From: Thermodesulfovibrio sp.
Lineage (GTDB): Bacteria > Nitrospirota > Thermodesulfovibrionia > Thermodesulfovibrionales > UBA6898
DNA: 42,308 nt
Assembly (NCBI GenBank): GCA_013824615.1
Contig: PNOC01000029.1
Coordinates: 1-42,308 of the forward strand
Direction of reading: 5' to 3'
The notes under the pieces: generated by a model
What the model saw: the letters and a program-made list of their open reading frames with translations, nothing else
Told to the model about the DNA's origin: nothing
Database searches by the model: none
Program-made: the position numbers and the translations under genes
In this document: in pieces, positions 29,593-38,609 of the stretch
Layout of the letters: each line of letters opens with the position of its first letter
Position numbering within the stretch: the stretch's first letter is position 1

Positions 29593-30351
29593 TTACTCCG
29601 GCAACGGCAAGCCGTATCTGCCGAATAAACCTCCTTTTCCGAATATTTTTTTGGCGTGCTCATATCTTTCCGGGGTACCGATGTCTATGAGACTTTCGTT
29701 GCAGAGAAAGCCATACATCTTCCTGCTAAGAAGCTTGGGAAAAAGGTCATATTCAATGGAAAATGGTATTCCAGGCGGTATCAAAGAAAAAACATCTCGC
29801 TGAAACAAATAGATCCCTGCATTAACACTGCCACGGCCCTTCTTCCCCTTCTCCAGGAAGGAACTGATTTTGAAAGCTGCATCCATGTTAACCGTTCCAT
29901 AATCGCCCATATCTTCAATCTCAGTCAAGGCTATGAGATATTCTGCCTTCCTGTCACTGTACGCGTTAAGAAAGTCCTGCATATCAACAGGACAAAAGGA
30001 ATCACCATTCATAACGATGAATGGATTGCTCAGGATCAATGGTTCAGCATTTTTGACTGCTCCTGCCGTCCCAAGGGGCATCTCTTCTTCTGAAACGATA
30101 ATCGTTACGTCAGCATTCGCTTCACGGTAATACTGCAGAATTACTTCCTGCATATGACCGGTGCAGAGAATAAATCTTCTGAATCCCTGCCCCTCCATGA
30201 ATCGAATAAGGATATCAAGGAAAGGATTCTCATTAATCGTAGCCATAGGCTTGGGCAGATGACTCAAAACAGAACGCAGCCGAGTACCCAATCCTCCACA
30301 GAGTATTACGACATCAAGCGCTGTTGGGCTCAGTCCCCCGACTGTGTTCAA
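29593..30351 (-). CDS. hddC: Sugar-phosphate nucleotidyltransferase (HddC-like)
   Basis: A 252-residue nucleotidyltransferase with the signature VVILCGGLGTRLRSVLSHLPKP (in the first 34 residues), IVMNGDSFCPVD for the metal-binding Asp, and GSVNAGIYLF and IDIGTPERYEHA. In the HddA-HddC pathway this step makes GDP-D-glycero-D-manno-heptose from the heptose 1-phosphate. The start is TTG 30351, overlapping the hddA-like stop (TTGA) with AGGGCAGG before it; no ATG lies before the nucleotide motif. It is the last gene of the surface-sugar operon. Specificity for heptose is inferred from the adjacent kinase. Confidence 0.8.
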   Translation of the reverse strand: MNTVGGLSPTALDVVILCGGLGTRLRSVLSHLPKPMATINENPFLDILIRFMEGQGFRRFILCTGHMQEVILQYYREANADVTIIVSEEEMPLGTAGAVKNAEPLILSNPFIVMNGDSFCPVDMQDFLNAYSDRKAEYLIALTEIEDMGDYGTVNMDAAFKISSFLEKGKKGRGSVNAGIYLFQRDVFSLIPPGIPFSIEYDLFPKLLSRKMYGFLCNESLIDIGTPERYEHAKKIFGKGGLFGRYGLPLPE

Positions 30352-31352
30352 TACCTGCCCTCAGGTTCAGGCTGATAAACAATGACCTGACTTCCATAAT
30401 TTTCAAATCGGAAAGGCACCATCAGCAGACTACTGAGCTTTTCCCGAATGGCAGGCTGGTCTTCCGGCCTCGCACAGATCAGCATAAAGCCGCCACCGCC
30501 AGCTCCAAGAAGTTTCCCGCCATAGGCGCCGGCACTGTATGCAGTTTCGTAAATCTCATCGATATGCCGGGTTGATATTTTATCGGTAAGGCTCCGCTTC
30601 AACTTCCACGATTCGTGCATCAGTTTGCCGAAATCAGCAATATCGGCAGTAGTACTGTGCAACAGAGAAATGGATTCATCTACCATCTCAGACATGATAA
30701 GTAATTCATTTTTCTTCTGGGGCGTCGCCTTAATCTGCTCCCGGGCTATCTCGGAGGCTGTCCTTGAAAAGCCTGTAAAAAAAAGCATCAGGTGATTCTG
30801 AAGCAACTCCAGCCTCGTCCTGTTTATAATGATCGTATCAACACTGAACAGGCCATCCTGAGTAAACGTTATCTTGTTAAACCCGCCAAAGGCTGCAGCC
30901 ACCTGGTCCTGGGACCCTACATCCTCGCGGATCATGGCATGCTCAATATGAATGGCCTCGCGCGCCAACTGCTCCTTTGAAACCATCTTTCCTTCCCAGG
31001 CATAGAGTGTATTGAGCAATCCTACGGTAAAAGATGAGCTTGACCCCAGTCCTGAGCGCGCCGGAAGATCTCCGTCATGGTGGACGCTGAGACCCTCCGC
31101 AATATTCATAAACCTGAACGTCTCCCTGACTGCAGGATGCTGAATCTCGTCAATGGAACTCACATACTCCTGGCGCGAGTAAACAATCCAGTGTTTGAAT
31201 TCAAAAAAGGACGGCAGTCTTCTGCAGGTTATATAGCAATACTTATCAATCGTTGTCGAAAGAACAGACCCGCCGTTCTCTCTGTACCACACGGGATAAT
31301 CGGTACCGCCTCCAAAAAAAGATATACGGAAAGGTGTTCTCGTAATAATCAT
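30348..31352 (-). CDS. hddA: D-glycero-D-manno-heptose 7-phosphate kinase-like GHMP kinase
   Basis: A 334-residue GHMP-family kinase. It starts MIITRTPFRISFFGGGTDYP, typical of HddA and fucose-kinase-like enzymes, has the ATP loop DLPARSGLGSSSSFTVGLLN, and closes with GAYGGKLLGAGGGGFML (third GHMP motif). It phosphorylates position 1 of a heptose 7-phosphate for nucleotide-sugar formation in the cytoplasm. GGAGGATGGC precedes the ATG. The HddC-type gene overlaps its stop. GmhA and GmhB, which complete the heptose route, are not in the window. Confidence 0.85.
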   Translation of the reverse strand: MIITRTPFRISFFGGGTDYPVWYRENGGSVLSTTIDKYCYITCRRLPSFFEFKHWIVYSRQEYVSSIDEIQHPAVRETFRFMNIAEGLSVHHDGDLPARSGLGSSSSFTVGLLNTLYAWEGKMVSKEQLAREAIHIEHAMIREDVGSQDQVAAAFGGFNKITFTQDGLFSVDTIIINRTRLELLQNHLMLFFTGFSRTASEIAREQIKATPQKKNELLIMSEMVDESISLLHSTTADIADFGKLMHESWKLKRSLTDKISTRHIDEIYETAYSAGAYGGKLLGAGGGGFMLICARPEDQPAIREKLSSLLMVPFRFENYGSQVIVYQPEPEGRY

Positions 31353-31367
31353 GCCATCCTCCGTGAA

Positions 31368-31880
31368 CTAAACAAAATGCCCGGCCTCATCTCTCCGTGA
31401 CAGGACAGGATTATTGATAGGCCACCAGATGCCCAATTCGGGATCATCCCACCGGAAGGTGAACTGACCAGAAGGGTTATAGTAGCTGGACTGCTTATAA
31501 TGAAAGATCGCGCGCTCACTGAGCACGAGGTGGCCGTTGCCGTGTTTGGGGGGCACCAGCACCTGATGCCTGTTTCTGTCAGAAAGAATAAACTCCTGCC
31601 ATTTCCCGAAATGCTCAGACTCCCGGTCACCGTTGACCACGACAAAATAAAATCGGCCATGCAGACAGGAAATAAGCTTCCAGGTATTGCCGTCCCCGTG
31701 AATGCCGCGCAACACGTGCCGGCCTGACACCGAAATATCGTCCTGCACAAAAGCAATGTCTATGCCATTTTTTTTGTACAGCTCCTCGTTGTATGTCTCC
31801 ACATACTCGCCCCTGTGGTCCTCGAAAATACCGGGCTTTATGAGCAGAACTCCATCCAGTTTTGTTCTCACAATCTCCAT
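31368..31880 (-). CDS. RmlC-like dTDP-sugar 3,5-epimerase family cupin
   Basis: A 170-residue cupin of the RmlC family: GVLLIKPGIFEDHRGEYVETYN, QDDISVSGRHVLRGIHGDG (with the conserved His after RG), KLISCLHGRFYFVVVNGD and VPPKHGNGHLVLSE. These epimerise C3 and/or C5 of 4-keto sugars. Several catalytic positions differ from canonical RmlC (R-G-x-H present, but GDGNTWKL replaces the usual Q-x-K stretch), so it may be a single-position epimerase acting on a GDP- or heptose-derived 4-keto sugar, in line with Gmd in the operon. ATG 31880 follows GGGAGG. Confidence 0.8.
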   Translation of the reverse strand: MEIVRTKLDGVLLIKPGIFEDHRGEYVETYNEELYKKNGIDIAFVQDDISVSGRHVLRGIHGDGNTWKLISCLHGRFYFVVVNGDRESEHFGKWQEFILSDRNRHQVLVPPKHGNGHLVLSERAIFHYKQSSYYNPSGQFTFRWDDPELGIWWPINNPVLSRRDEAGHFV

Positions 31881-31894
31881 GCATACCTCCCTGA

Positions 31895-33856
31895 TTAACC
31901 TTGGTCCGCCCTGCTGCACAAATACAGATACGCACCTTTTTTATTCCCGTACCAGATAACTTCCCGGCACCAGTCATCCCACGATGTCCAGGCTAACGTG
32001 GTACGGTCTATTCGATAATCATATATTCCCTTTTCAAGAGGAACCGACACGCCTTTAAGTGCTGCCTGGTAGACTTCCCAGATATTGTGCGTCAGTCTGA
32101 CCTGAAGGTCCTGACACTGAAAAGGCATTTTAATAAGCCGGTGGTTTAACGTAACCGCCTCTTTCAGCAACTCTTCAGAAAATTCTGTTCCCCTGTTTCT
32201 CAGAAAAGAGAGCAGCGCCTCAGCAGCCTCCTCATAAAACGCGTCAAGGCGACCTCCGGTGCAGAGCTTTATCAATATATACTCATCCGTCGGCCACCAG
32301 ATGTTCAGCCATTCAGCAGATTCAGTGTATTCCGCCCCCCCCTGCTGAATGGCCAGAGCCCTCTCGGTAAAAAACTGATGCAACTCTGAAAGCACCGGAG
32401 AGGTGACCGCACCATCTGTGAAAATTCCTATCATCTCCCTGAAACGCACCGGACAGTTCTTATGCGCAATGATCAGTGGAATCTGGAGTATCTTGTCAAA
32501 ATGCAGCAGGGCCGTCATCCAGCCGAAAACTCTCGCCCGCACCCAGTCATTTCCGGGCATAGTGTTCGTCCCGACAACGAGTTTCTGGGTCTCGTAGATA
32601 TCATCTGAGTCCGTAAGACTGCCATGGAGATTTATGATTTTTGTCTCGCGGATAACAAACCCGTATTTCTTCTGATACTCAGCATCCCCCATTTCAGCAT
32701 TATCAAGGACAACGAGGTTGTTGAACTGTATCCGGTTATGCTGGCCGTTTTCGATCACCGTCGAAACCCCGTCAACAAAAGATGGATAGGTCTCCTCCGG
32801 CAGTCCAAGAATGATATCAGTATAGGTCTCGATACCGTTGCGGGTAAATTCGCGTTGCAGTTCATGAAAAGTCTTCAGGGAAATGTTCTCCCGGTTGATG
32901 GCCCTGAGGGTCTTCGGGTTGAGCGACTGAAGGGAAAGCGTTACCCCTTTATTCAGACCGGCATCCGCCATATCTTTCTGTATCCGATACGTCCTATCGG
33001 TAGAATTCTTGGTATTCTGGACTGAAAAAGCCTTTGGATATCCATACTGCTTCTTGTTCGCAGCCATATAGTTCACGATCTCAAGGTCACGTTTGAGAAT
33101 GCCGAAATTGGCATCGCAGCAATAAACAAACTCAATATTCTTCCTGCTGAACCAGTCAATCTCAGCGTGGAGTCTTGCAAGATCAAATGAATAAACCCTT
33201 GACTGGGTCGCCGATCCCCAATCGCAATAGGAACAGCTAAAAGGACAGCCTCTGTTCGTCTCCCAGAGGGCAATCCAATCTTCTGCAGGATTATTCTCCA
33301 TCAGCGGATCAAATAAACCTTCCAGATAGGGTGATGGGATTGATTCGAGCTCTTCCGTACGCTCCGCAATTATATTTCGGATGAAAGTATTCGCACCATC
33401 CAGATAACTAACGGAGGGAACCGGGGACCAGTCCCGCGCCTCGAGGTTTTCCAGTATAGAGACAAAAGGCCGCTCTCCTTCGCCGTGGCAGACCAGATCA
33501 ACCTGCCGGTTGCTGCGCAGAAAATCCTCTGCCATACTGCTTTTCTCTGGAATATGCGGTCCGCCGAAAACAATAAGAGTCTCAGGCTTCAGGAGCTTGA
33601 GTTGTCGAGCAATTTCAAGAGACAGTCTGATATTCCAGACATACGCACTGAAAGCAACCACCTCGGCATCCTGCAGTTTTGCAGTAGCCTCGTCCACCGG
33701 AATCCTCTTGAATAGGGGGAGGCTGAACTCAAATCTCTCCGGCTCCTTCAGATGCTTCTGGGCAAAAACCTGCAACAGACCAACGGAATACGGGAAATAG
33801 TTCTGGTTCGAAAAACTGTTGTTTATCTGAACCAGGCCTACGGTGACTCTCTTCAT
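31895..33856 (-). CDS. B12-binding domain radical SAM enzyme
   Basis: A 653-residue class B-type radical SAM protein. Residues 1-150 are the cobalamin-binding Rossmann domain (VVAFSAYVWNIRLSLEIARQ, IVFGGPHIPE, VCHGEGERPF). The [4Fe-4S] site is C204-x3-C208-x2-C211 in NRGCPFSCSYCDWG. The SAM barrel continues with LSLQSLNPKTLRAINR and DIILGLPEETYPSF. Such enzymes usually methylate unreactive carbon or phosphorus or rearrange carbon skeletons. In a sugar operon a C-methylation or deoxygenation of the sugar is plausible, but the substrate is unknown. The ATG overlaps the stop of the SDR gene by 4 bases. Confidence 0.88.
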   Translation of the reverse strand: MKRVTVGLVQINNSFSNQNYFPYSVGLLQVFAQKHLKEPERFEFSLPLFKRIPVDEATAKLQDAEVVAFSAYVWNIRLSLEIARQLKLLKPETLIVFGGPHIPEKSSMAEDFLRSNRQVDLVCHGEGERPFVSILENLEARDWSPVPSVSYLDGANTFIRNIIAERTEELESIPSPYLEGLFDPLMENNPAEDWIALWETNRGCPFSCSYCDWGSATQSRVYSFDLARLHAEIDWFSRKNIEFVYCCDANFGILKRDLEIVNYMAANKKQYGYPKAFSVQNTKNSTDRTYRIQKDMADAGLNKGVTLSLQSLNPKTLRAINRENISLKTFHELQREFTRNGIETYTDIILGLPEETYPSFVDGVSTVIENGQHNRIQFNNLVVLDNAEMGDAEYQKKYGFVIRETKIINLHGSLTDSDDIYETQKLVVGTNTMPGNDWVRARVFGWMTALLHFDKILQIPLIIAHKNCPVRFREMIGIFTDGAVTSPVLSELHQFFTERALAIQQGGAEYTESAEWLNIWWPTDEYILIKLCTGGRLDAFYEEAAEALLSFLRNRGTEFSEELLKEAVTLNHRLIKMPFQCQDLQVRLTHNIWEVYQAALKGVSVPLEKGIYDYRIDRTTLAWTSWDDWCREVIWYGNKKGAYLYLCSRADQG

Positions 33857-34848
33857 GCCTGCTCATGGAGGTGATAATTCACCTTCTGTGTATGCTCCAG
33901 GGGATTCTTCAGGTACCACTCCCAAGTCTCCTGCAACCCTTCACGGAGGGAAGTCGTCGGATTGTAGGTCAGCAGTTTTCTGGCAAGACTTATATCCATG
34001 ACGCGGCTTTTTGCACCGGAGGGCTTTCCCGTGTCAAACCGGTAACTGAAATCAAGAAAACTGCTGAGGCATTCGGCAAGCTCCCGGATCGATGTCCCCT
34101 GGCCGCTTCCGAGATTGACCGGCATAGCCTTTGTCCCGTAGTAGAGCGCAAGGACTACTCCTTCGGCAATATCTCGGCTGAAGACAAAGTCTCTGACTGC
34201 AGAGCCGTCACCCCAGATCTCAACCGGCTGCACTCCGGAGCGGACTTTATGCATAAGGGAGGGTATCACCATTGCGGTCTCCGGATCAAAATTATCACCG
34301 GGGCCGTATACATGGGCAGGAACGACGATCGAAAAGTTCTCAAGACCATACTGGACACGGTAGGCATGTATCTGCAGTTCAGCCATCCTCTTTGCCCAAC
34401 CGGCAAAGTCCATCGGTTCCGATGCATAACTGAAGTCGCTTTCCCGCAGAACCTCGGCGGCGGCATAGGCGCCTATCGAGCTCGTATAAACAACCTTTGC
34501 AATCCGCTTGACCCGGCAGGCCTCAAGGACATTTGTATTCATCATCAGCGTTGGGACAAAATGACTTGCCAGTTTCTTCCCTGCAACTCCGGCAGATCCC
34601 TGGACGCCAGCCAGATGAAAGACGAAATCCATACCGCTGACTACTTCATTACAGAAGGCCTTTTCGGTAAGGTCGCCGAACAGATGCTCCGCGTCGTTGC
34701 TGAGCGTTATACGGTCAAGGGAGACTATCCTTACCTTTGCACCGGCAGCTACCAGAATTGCCACAACCTGCCGTCCAATAAGCCCGGTCCCGCCCGTTAC
34801 AAGAACATTCCTGCCGCTGAAACTCTCGAGAATCTCTTGTTTTATCAT
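33853..34848 (-). CDS. Extended SDR nucleotide-sugar epimerase/reductase, copy 1 (altered active site)
   Basis: A 331-residue extended short-chain dehydrogenase. The NAD(P) motif is VTGGTGLIGRQVV, followed by DFVFHLAGVQG, YTSSIGAY (serine), VYGPGDNFDP and INLGSG-like VNLGSGQGTSIREL. In the catalytic YxxxK position the sequence is DFAGWAKRMAE: the lysine is there, but four residues before it is Ala, with Phe one further, so the tyrosine is missing. Start ATG 34848 is chosen: it overlaps a small upstream frame (ATGA) and has GAGG before it; ATG 34866 is possible. It resembles GDP-fucose-synthase-like enzymes acting on Gmd products. Confidence 0.85.
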   Translation of the reverse strand: MIKQEILESFSGRNVLVTGGTGLIGRQVVAILVAAGAKVRIVSLDRITLSNDAEHLFGDLTEKAFCNEVVSGMDFVFHLAGVQGSAGVAGKKLASHFVPTLMMNTNVLEACRVKRIAKVVYTSSIGAYAAAEVLRESDFSYASEPMDFAGWAKRMAELQIHAYRVQYGLENFSIVVPAHVYGPGDNFDPETAMVIPSLMHKVRSGVQPVEIWGDGSAVRDFVFSRDIAEGVVLALYYGTKAMPVNLGSGQGTSIRELAECLSSFLDFSYRFDTGKPSGAKSRVMDISLARKLLTYNPTTSLREGLQETWEWYLKNPLEHTQKVNYHLHEQA

Positions 34849-34925
34849 GCCTCGAACATTCTGCATAATTCTTTTGCTATCGGCAGTTCCCGCTCTTTCA
34901 GGCTAAGAAGGTTTGTTCTATCCAT
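34845..34925 (-). CDS. Possible 26-residue small ORF coupled to SDR copy 1
   Basis: ATG 34925 opens a 26-codon frame (MDRTNLLSLKERELPIAKEL, then CRMFEA) whose TGA overlaps the start of the downstream SDR as ATGA. No ribosome site is seen before it, and I recognise no family. It may be a coupling or leader peptide, or chance; it fills part of the 165-base gap between two SDR genes. Confidence 0.25.
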   Translation of the reverse strand: MDRTNLLSLKERELPIAKELCRMFEA

Positions 34926-35013
34926 AATTGTGCTATTTTAATCTATCGGGATGGCTAAATGGTAGGTCACCACCACGACAACAAGATAATCGTGCAGGTG
35001 ATAATTGAGCAGT

Positions 35014-35976
35014 TTACGTCTTTGCTGCGGATACCTCTTCATACCACCTGACAGTATCTGTCAGGCCGTCTCTCAGAGCAATCAGCGGCTCGAAGCCGAG
35101 TATAGCTTTAGCCTGCGATGTGTCGACAACCCGGAAGGGAATCGTCACCGGTTTTGACGTATTGAATACCACCCTTGCGCCATGATAATTTGCCGCCTCC
35201 AGGATTATACCCGCAATCTCCCGTATGGTCGCCCCGCTCCCATACCCAAGATTCAGGGGTTTGCCGGTTGCGTATTTTTCGAGCATAAGCAGACAACCCC
35301 GGGCCAGATCAGTGACATGAAGAAAGTCTCTCACCTCGTCGCCGCTGCCCCAGACTTCGTAAGGGGTTGCCCTCTCAACAGCTTTTCTTATGAGCGCAGA
35401 AACCACGTGAGAGGTGCGCGGATCAAAATTATCCAGCCTGCCATAAACTGCCGTGGGTCTTACCACCGCAAGCTTCATTGTCGTCTTTGAAGCGACAAAA
35501 CCGGCAAGTTTCTCAAAATATCTCCGCATCCAGCCATATCCTTCATACGATGGATGAGGCGGCGCTTCCCAGGCCTCGTCTTCTTTCACCGGATGATCGA
35601 CAACAGGATAAACCGTGCTACTGCTGAACAGGAGAAAGCGCTCAACAGATGCAGATGCCGCCGCCTGCAGCATCTGTGCAGTAAGAACCAGGTTGGCGGT
35701 GATTCCCGCAACAGCTTCGGCTGGCGTGACTGCCGCGCCTGATACCGCACCCGCGGCATGAAAAACGAAATCAACATCCCGGACAGCACGGAGACAATCC
35801 TCTTGCCGCGTCAGGTCAGCCCTGACAACTGAAACCCTGTCATCGTTAAACGGCAACGGTCGTTCATGCACCGACACTCGAACTTCAGCCCTCTGCCTGA
35901 GCAACTCCTGCACGATATGCGCCCCGACAAACCCGCTCCCGCCGGTTACAAGGACTGATTTGCCCTCATAAAACAT
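35014..35976 (-). CDS. Extended SDR nucleotide-sugar enzyme, copy 2 (altered active site)
   Basis: A 320-residue extended SDR with VTGGSGFVGAHIVQEL, DFVFHAAGAVSG, FLLFSSSTVYP, VYGRLDNFDP, VWGSGDEVRDFLHVTDLARG and LNLGYGSGATIREI. The active-site motif reads Y-G-W-M-R, so the tyrosine is kept but the lysine of YxxxK is Arg. It is related to copies 1 and 3 over the whole length and stands 12 bases downstream of the methyltransferase gene at 35989. It likely acts as epimerase, reductase or dehydratase on a nucleotide-activated sugar in the cytoplasm; the exact step is unknown. Confidence 0.85.
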   Translation of the reverse strand: MFYEGKSVLVTGGSGFVGAHIVQELLRQRAEVRVSVHERPLPFNDDRVSVVRADLTRQEDCLRAVRDVDFVFHAAGAVSGAAVTPAEAVAGITANLVLTAQMLQAAASASVERFLLFSSSTVYPVVDHPVKEDEAWEAPPHPSYEGYGWMRRYFEKLAGFVASKTTMKLAVVRPTAVYGRLDNFDPRTSHVVSALIRKAVERATPYEVWGSGDEVRDFLHVTDLARGCLLMLEKYATGKPLNLGYGSGATIREIAGIILEAANYHGARVVFNTSKPVTIPFRVVDTSQAKAILGFEPLIALRDGLTDTVRWYEEVSAAKT

Positions 35977-35988
35977 GCTGTTGCCCAG

Positions 35989-36963
35989 TCATTTTTTCAC
36001 CGGCCTCCAGACACACAGTGAGTATCCCTCATGAAAAAGACTTCCAAAAGGCACCCGGTGAATCCTGAGGATTTCAATCCGGCCCTCCTCTTCAAGCTGC
36101 CTCAGTCGTGGCAGGTATCCTCTAAGATAATTGCGCTTTGCGTGATACTGCATTGCAAGATAGTCCGGCAAAATCTTCTCATCATAGAGTTCGTAAAAAG
36201 GTTCGGCATGGATACAGAGTGCGGGCGCCTTACGCAGAAAAAACTGTATAAGCTGCTCATGATCAGTCCCCAGCTGTTCAAGTGAATTTAAGGTCAGCAC
36301 TGCACTACCGGAAGGAAATACAAGTGTGTCATCCGGGGAAAACATGTCAAAAAGCAGCCCGGTGATGGCATAGCCTGTTGCTTCTGCAATCTTGTTGACG
36401 AGGTCTCTTGATGAGACCGACCAGTCGAGCCCATAGAGCTGCTTTTGAGGGAAAAGTCTGGCAAGCATCGCCAGATTATACCCTGTCCCGCAGCCGAACT
36501 CAAAGACCGTTCCTGCGTCATGCAGATACTGCCTGAAAAGCCAGTTTCTGAAAACAGTATAAAAATTCAGCTCGAATTCGGCACACACCGGCAGCACATA
36601 CTCCTGATGCAGCCTCACCGGCTGGTCAGGCCTGACATATTTGGGTGTAAGCTGGCCAAGATCAAAATCATGCTGGACAAAAGTCTGAAGGTTCTCGGCC
36701 CAGCCTTTTTCCCATTCCGGCCGTCTCTTTTCCCCGGAAACGCTCATATTCCCGGAGTCCAGCCTTCTGATCACTTCCAGAAGTATCCGGTCCCGTCCGG
36801 CCGTATCGGGCCTGCGGTACCTGAAATCAAGGTTATCAATCAACTCCCTGCATGCTGCAGGAAGTTCGCCGCTCTTAATCCCGAAGAGCGCCGAAAAATC
36901 TGTCTGCGTCAGCAGGGAAAAAGATGTATCGTCTGCAGCAGGCAGTGGAGAGGATTCGGACAT
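35989..36963 (-). CDS. Class I SAM-dependent methyltransferase
   Basis: A 324-residue protein whose middle part holds the SAM-binding motif TVFEFGCGTGYNLAMLARLFP and QLYGLDWS (acidic loop Asp), followed by a DMFSPDD segment and ALCIHAEPFYELYDE. The N-terminal 120 residues have no motif I know and may bind the acceptor. Position in the operon points to methylation of a sugar or sugar intermediate. The start ATG 36963 lies 4 bases after the transketolase C-half stop. Confidence 0.75.
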   Translation of the reverse strand: MSESSPLPAADDTSFSLLTQTDFSALFGIKSGELPAACRELIDNLDFRYRRPDTAGRDRILLEVIRRLDSGNMSVSGEKRRPEWEKGWAENLQTFVQHDFDLGQLTPKYVRPDQPVRLHQEYVLPVCAEFELNFYTVFRNWLFRQYLHDAGTVFEFGCGTGYNLAMLARLFPQKQLYGLDWSVSSRDLVNKIAEATGYAITGLLFDMFSPDDTLVFPSGSAVLTLNSLEQLGTDHEQLIQFFLRKAPALCIHAEPFYELYDEKILPDYLAMQYHAKRNYLRGYLPRLRQLEEEGRIEILRIHRVPFGSLFHEGYSLCVWRPVKK

Positions 36964-36967
36964 CGCC

Positions 36968-37843
36968 TTACCGGCACTGCTCCAGTTTCAGTTTCACCGT
37001 CTCTCGTATCGCATCAGGGTCCAAACCGATTTTTTTCCGTATATCATGCAGAGTCCCGTAAAAACTGCAGAACATATCAGGGAGCCCGTGATATGACACG
37101 CACAGGTCAGGCAGCTCCTGAACGGCTTCGTATAGGCCGAAGGCATCATGAAAAACAACTATTTTTGTCTCCCTGAACCTTTCAATCAGCTCTCTGTCGA
37201 TAGGCTTCAGAGTATGAAAGTATACAATGTTCACCTTCAGTCCTGCACAGGCCTCCATGACATTACCCAGCAGGGGACCGGCGGTCATTACGGTCACCGG
37301 GGCCCCGGCATCTCTGAGGAGCACCCCCTTGCCGAAGGCTACCTCATCCAGGGGGACAGTATGAGGATGGTCAGATAGTCTGAAATAGGTCGGCCTGCCG
37401 TTGTTATACTGGCTGCGGAGCAGTATGTCGAGCTCATGGCAGGAACCGGGCTGAACGACCTCGAGTTCAGGGATTAACCTCAGTATTGCCAGATCTGTAT
37501 AGCAGTGATGCGTGGCGCCGTCCCAGGCGTAATCAAACGTGGCACCGCAGGACGCAATATTTGCCCCGAACCGGTTATAGGCAAGATCAAGCTTGATCTG
37601 CTCCAGACTCCGTTCAGTGACAAAGGGGGCGATGGTATGGACAAACGGCGAAAATCCTTGGGAGCTCAGGCCGGCAGCAACGCTTATCAGCGTATTCTCA
37701 CAGATACCCATGTTAAAAAATCTGTCTGGATATTTTTCCCTGAAATCGTTAAAGAGATAAACGCTGACATCGCCGAGCACTACGACGATTGAGTCGTCAT
37801 GTCGCGCAAGGTCGACAATCGTATTTTTAAACTGTTTCCGCAT
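36968..37843 (-). CDS. Transketolase-like enzyme, C-terminal subunit (PYR + C domain)
   Basis: A 291-residue protein matching the pyrimidine-binding and C-terminal domains of transketolase or DXS: DDSIVVVLGDVSVY, FFNMGICENTLISVAAGLSSQGFSPFVHTIAPF (the E of GICE is the TPP N1' glutamate), FDYAWDGATHHCYTDLAILR and LKPIDRELIERF. It overlaps the N-terminal subunit gene by 17 bases, so the two polypeptides form one heteromeric enzyme transferring two-carbon units. In this sugar operon it may make sedoheptulose 7-phosphate for heptose synthesis or attach a two-carbon branch. Confidence 0.88.
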   Translation of the reverse strand: MRKQFKNTIVDLARHDDSIVVVLGDVSVYLFNDFREKYPDRFFNMGICENTLISVAAGLSSQGFSPFVHTIAPFVTERSLEQIKLDLAYNRFGANIASCGATFDYAWDGATHHCYTDLAILRLIPELEVVQPGSCHELDILLRSQYNNGRPTYFRLSDHPHTVPLDEVAFGKGVLLRDAGAPVTVMTAGPLLGNVMEACAGLKVNIVYFHTLKPIDRELIERFRETKIVVFHDAFGLYEAVQELPDLCVSYHGLPDMFCSFYGTLHDIRKKIGLDPDAIRETVKLKLEQCR

Positions 37844-38609
37844 CGAGCTCCTTTGTCAGTATCTCATACTCCGCCTCATTCGGGGACTTTCTGTGCCACT
37901 CGTACTGATTCTCGATGAGAGTGCTGCAGCCATATCCCTTTATAGTATTGGCAATTATCACCTTGACCGTATCGCTGTCTCTGCCCAGTTCTTTTTGGAT
38001 AAGTCCGATGTCATGCCCGTCGGTTTCTGACACCGCGCAACCAAAACCCCTGAAGTGAGCAGTCGGGTCCTGTATCTGGAGTCCTCTCGCATGCGATTGG
38101 TTATTATCATAAATTATGATCAGGTTGTTCAGCTTGAGATTGACCGCCACCATAACCGCTTCCCATACAGTCCCCTCATTCGACTCTCCATCGCCGATTA
38201 CGACAAAAACCCTTCGTGCTTCACGACGTATCTTGAAGGCGATGGCGATGCCGACGGCAACTCCGATACCATGTCCGAGAGAACCGGTAGAAACTTCTAT
38301 ACCAGGTACCTTCAACCTGTCTGCATGACAGCCAAACCTTGACATGAACGAGCCGAATGAATAGACTTCATCTATCCCGAAGTATCCGCACCGTGACAGG
38401 ACACAGTAATGGGCCAGTGCAGCATGCCCTTTGCTCAGGACAAAGATATCCCGACTTTTCAATGATGGGTTTTTAGGGTCATGGGACATGAAGTCATATG
38501 CGGCATATATGATTTCAACAACAGAAAAACAGGTTGGTATATGCCCGTGGCCACTGGCCTTTGAAATGCCCAGAATATCCTTCCTGATTTCCTTGCAGAC
38601 AGGAGTCAC
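37827..38609 (-). CDS. Transketolase-like enzyme, N-terminal subunit (TPP-binding PP domain)
   Basis: A 260-residue protein equal to the N-terminal third of transketolase: ISKASGHGHIPTCFSVVEIIYA, DIFVLSKGHAALAHY, TGSLGHGIGVAVGIA, the TPP/Mg motif GDGESNEGTVWEAVMVA ending in the NN of YDNNQSH, and GHDIGLIQKEL. The start is GTG 38609, coupled to the TylF-like stop as GTGA with GGAG before it. Together with the next gene it forms the complete TPP enzyme. Separate subunits of this type are common in secondary-sugar clusters and in archaea, unlike the single-chain central-metabolism enzyme. Confidence 0.9.
   Translation of the reverse strand: MTPVCKEIRKDILGISKASGHGHIPTCFSVVEIIYAAYDFMSHDPKNPSLKSRDIFVLSKGHAALAHYCVLSRCGYFGIDEVYSFGSFMSRFGCHADRLKVPGIEVSTGSLGHGIGVAVGIAIAFKIRREARRVFVVIGDGESNEGTVWEAVMVAVNLKLNNLIIIYDNNQSHARGLQIQDPTAHFRGFGCAVSETDGHDIGLIQKELGRDSDTVKVIIANTIKGYGCSTLIENQYEWHRKSPNEAEYEILTKELDAETV

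Noticed and set aside
33865-34941. 358-codon plus-strand frame
   Set aside because: Antisense to SDR copy 1, which has clear Rossmann and family motifs; the opposite frame shows none.
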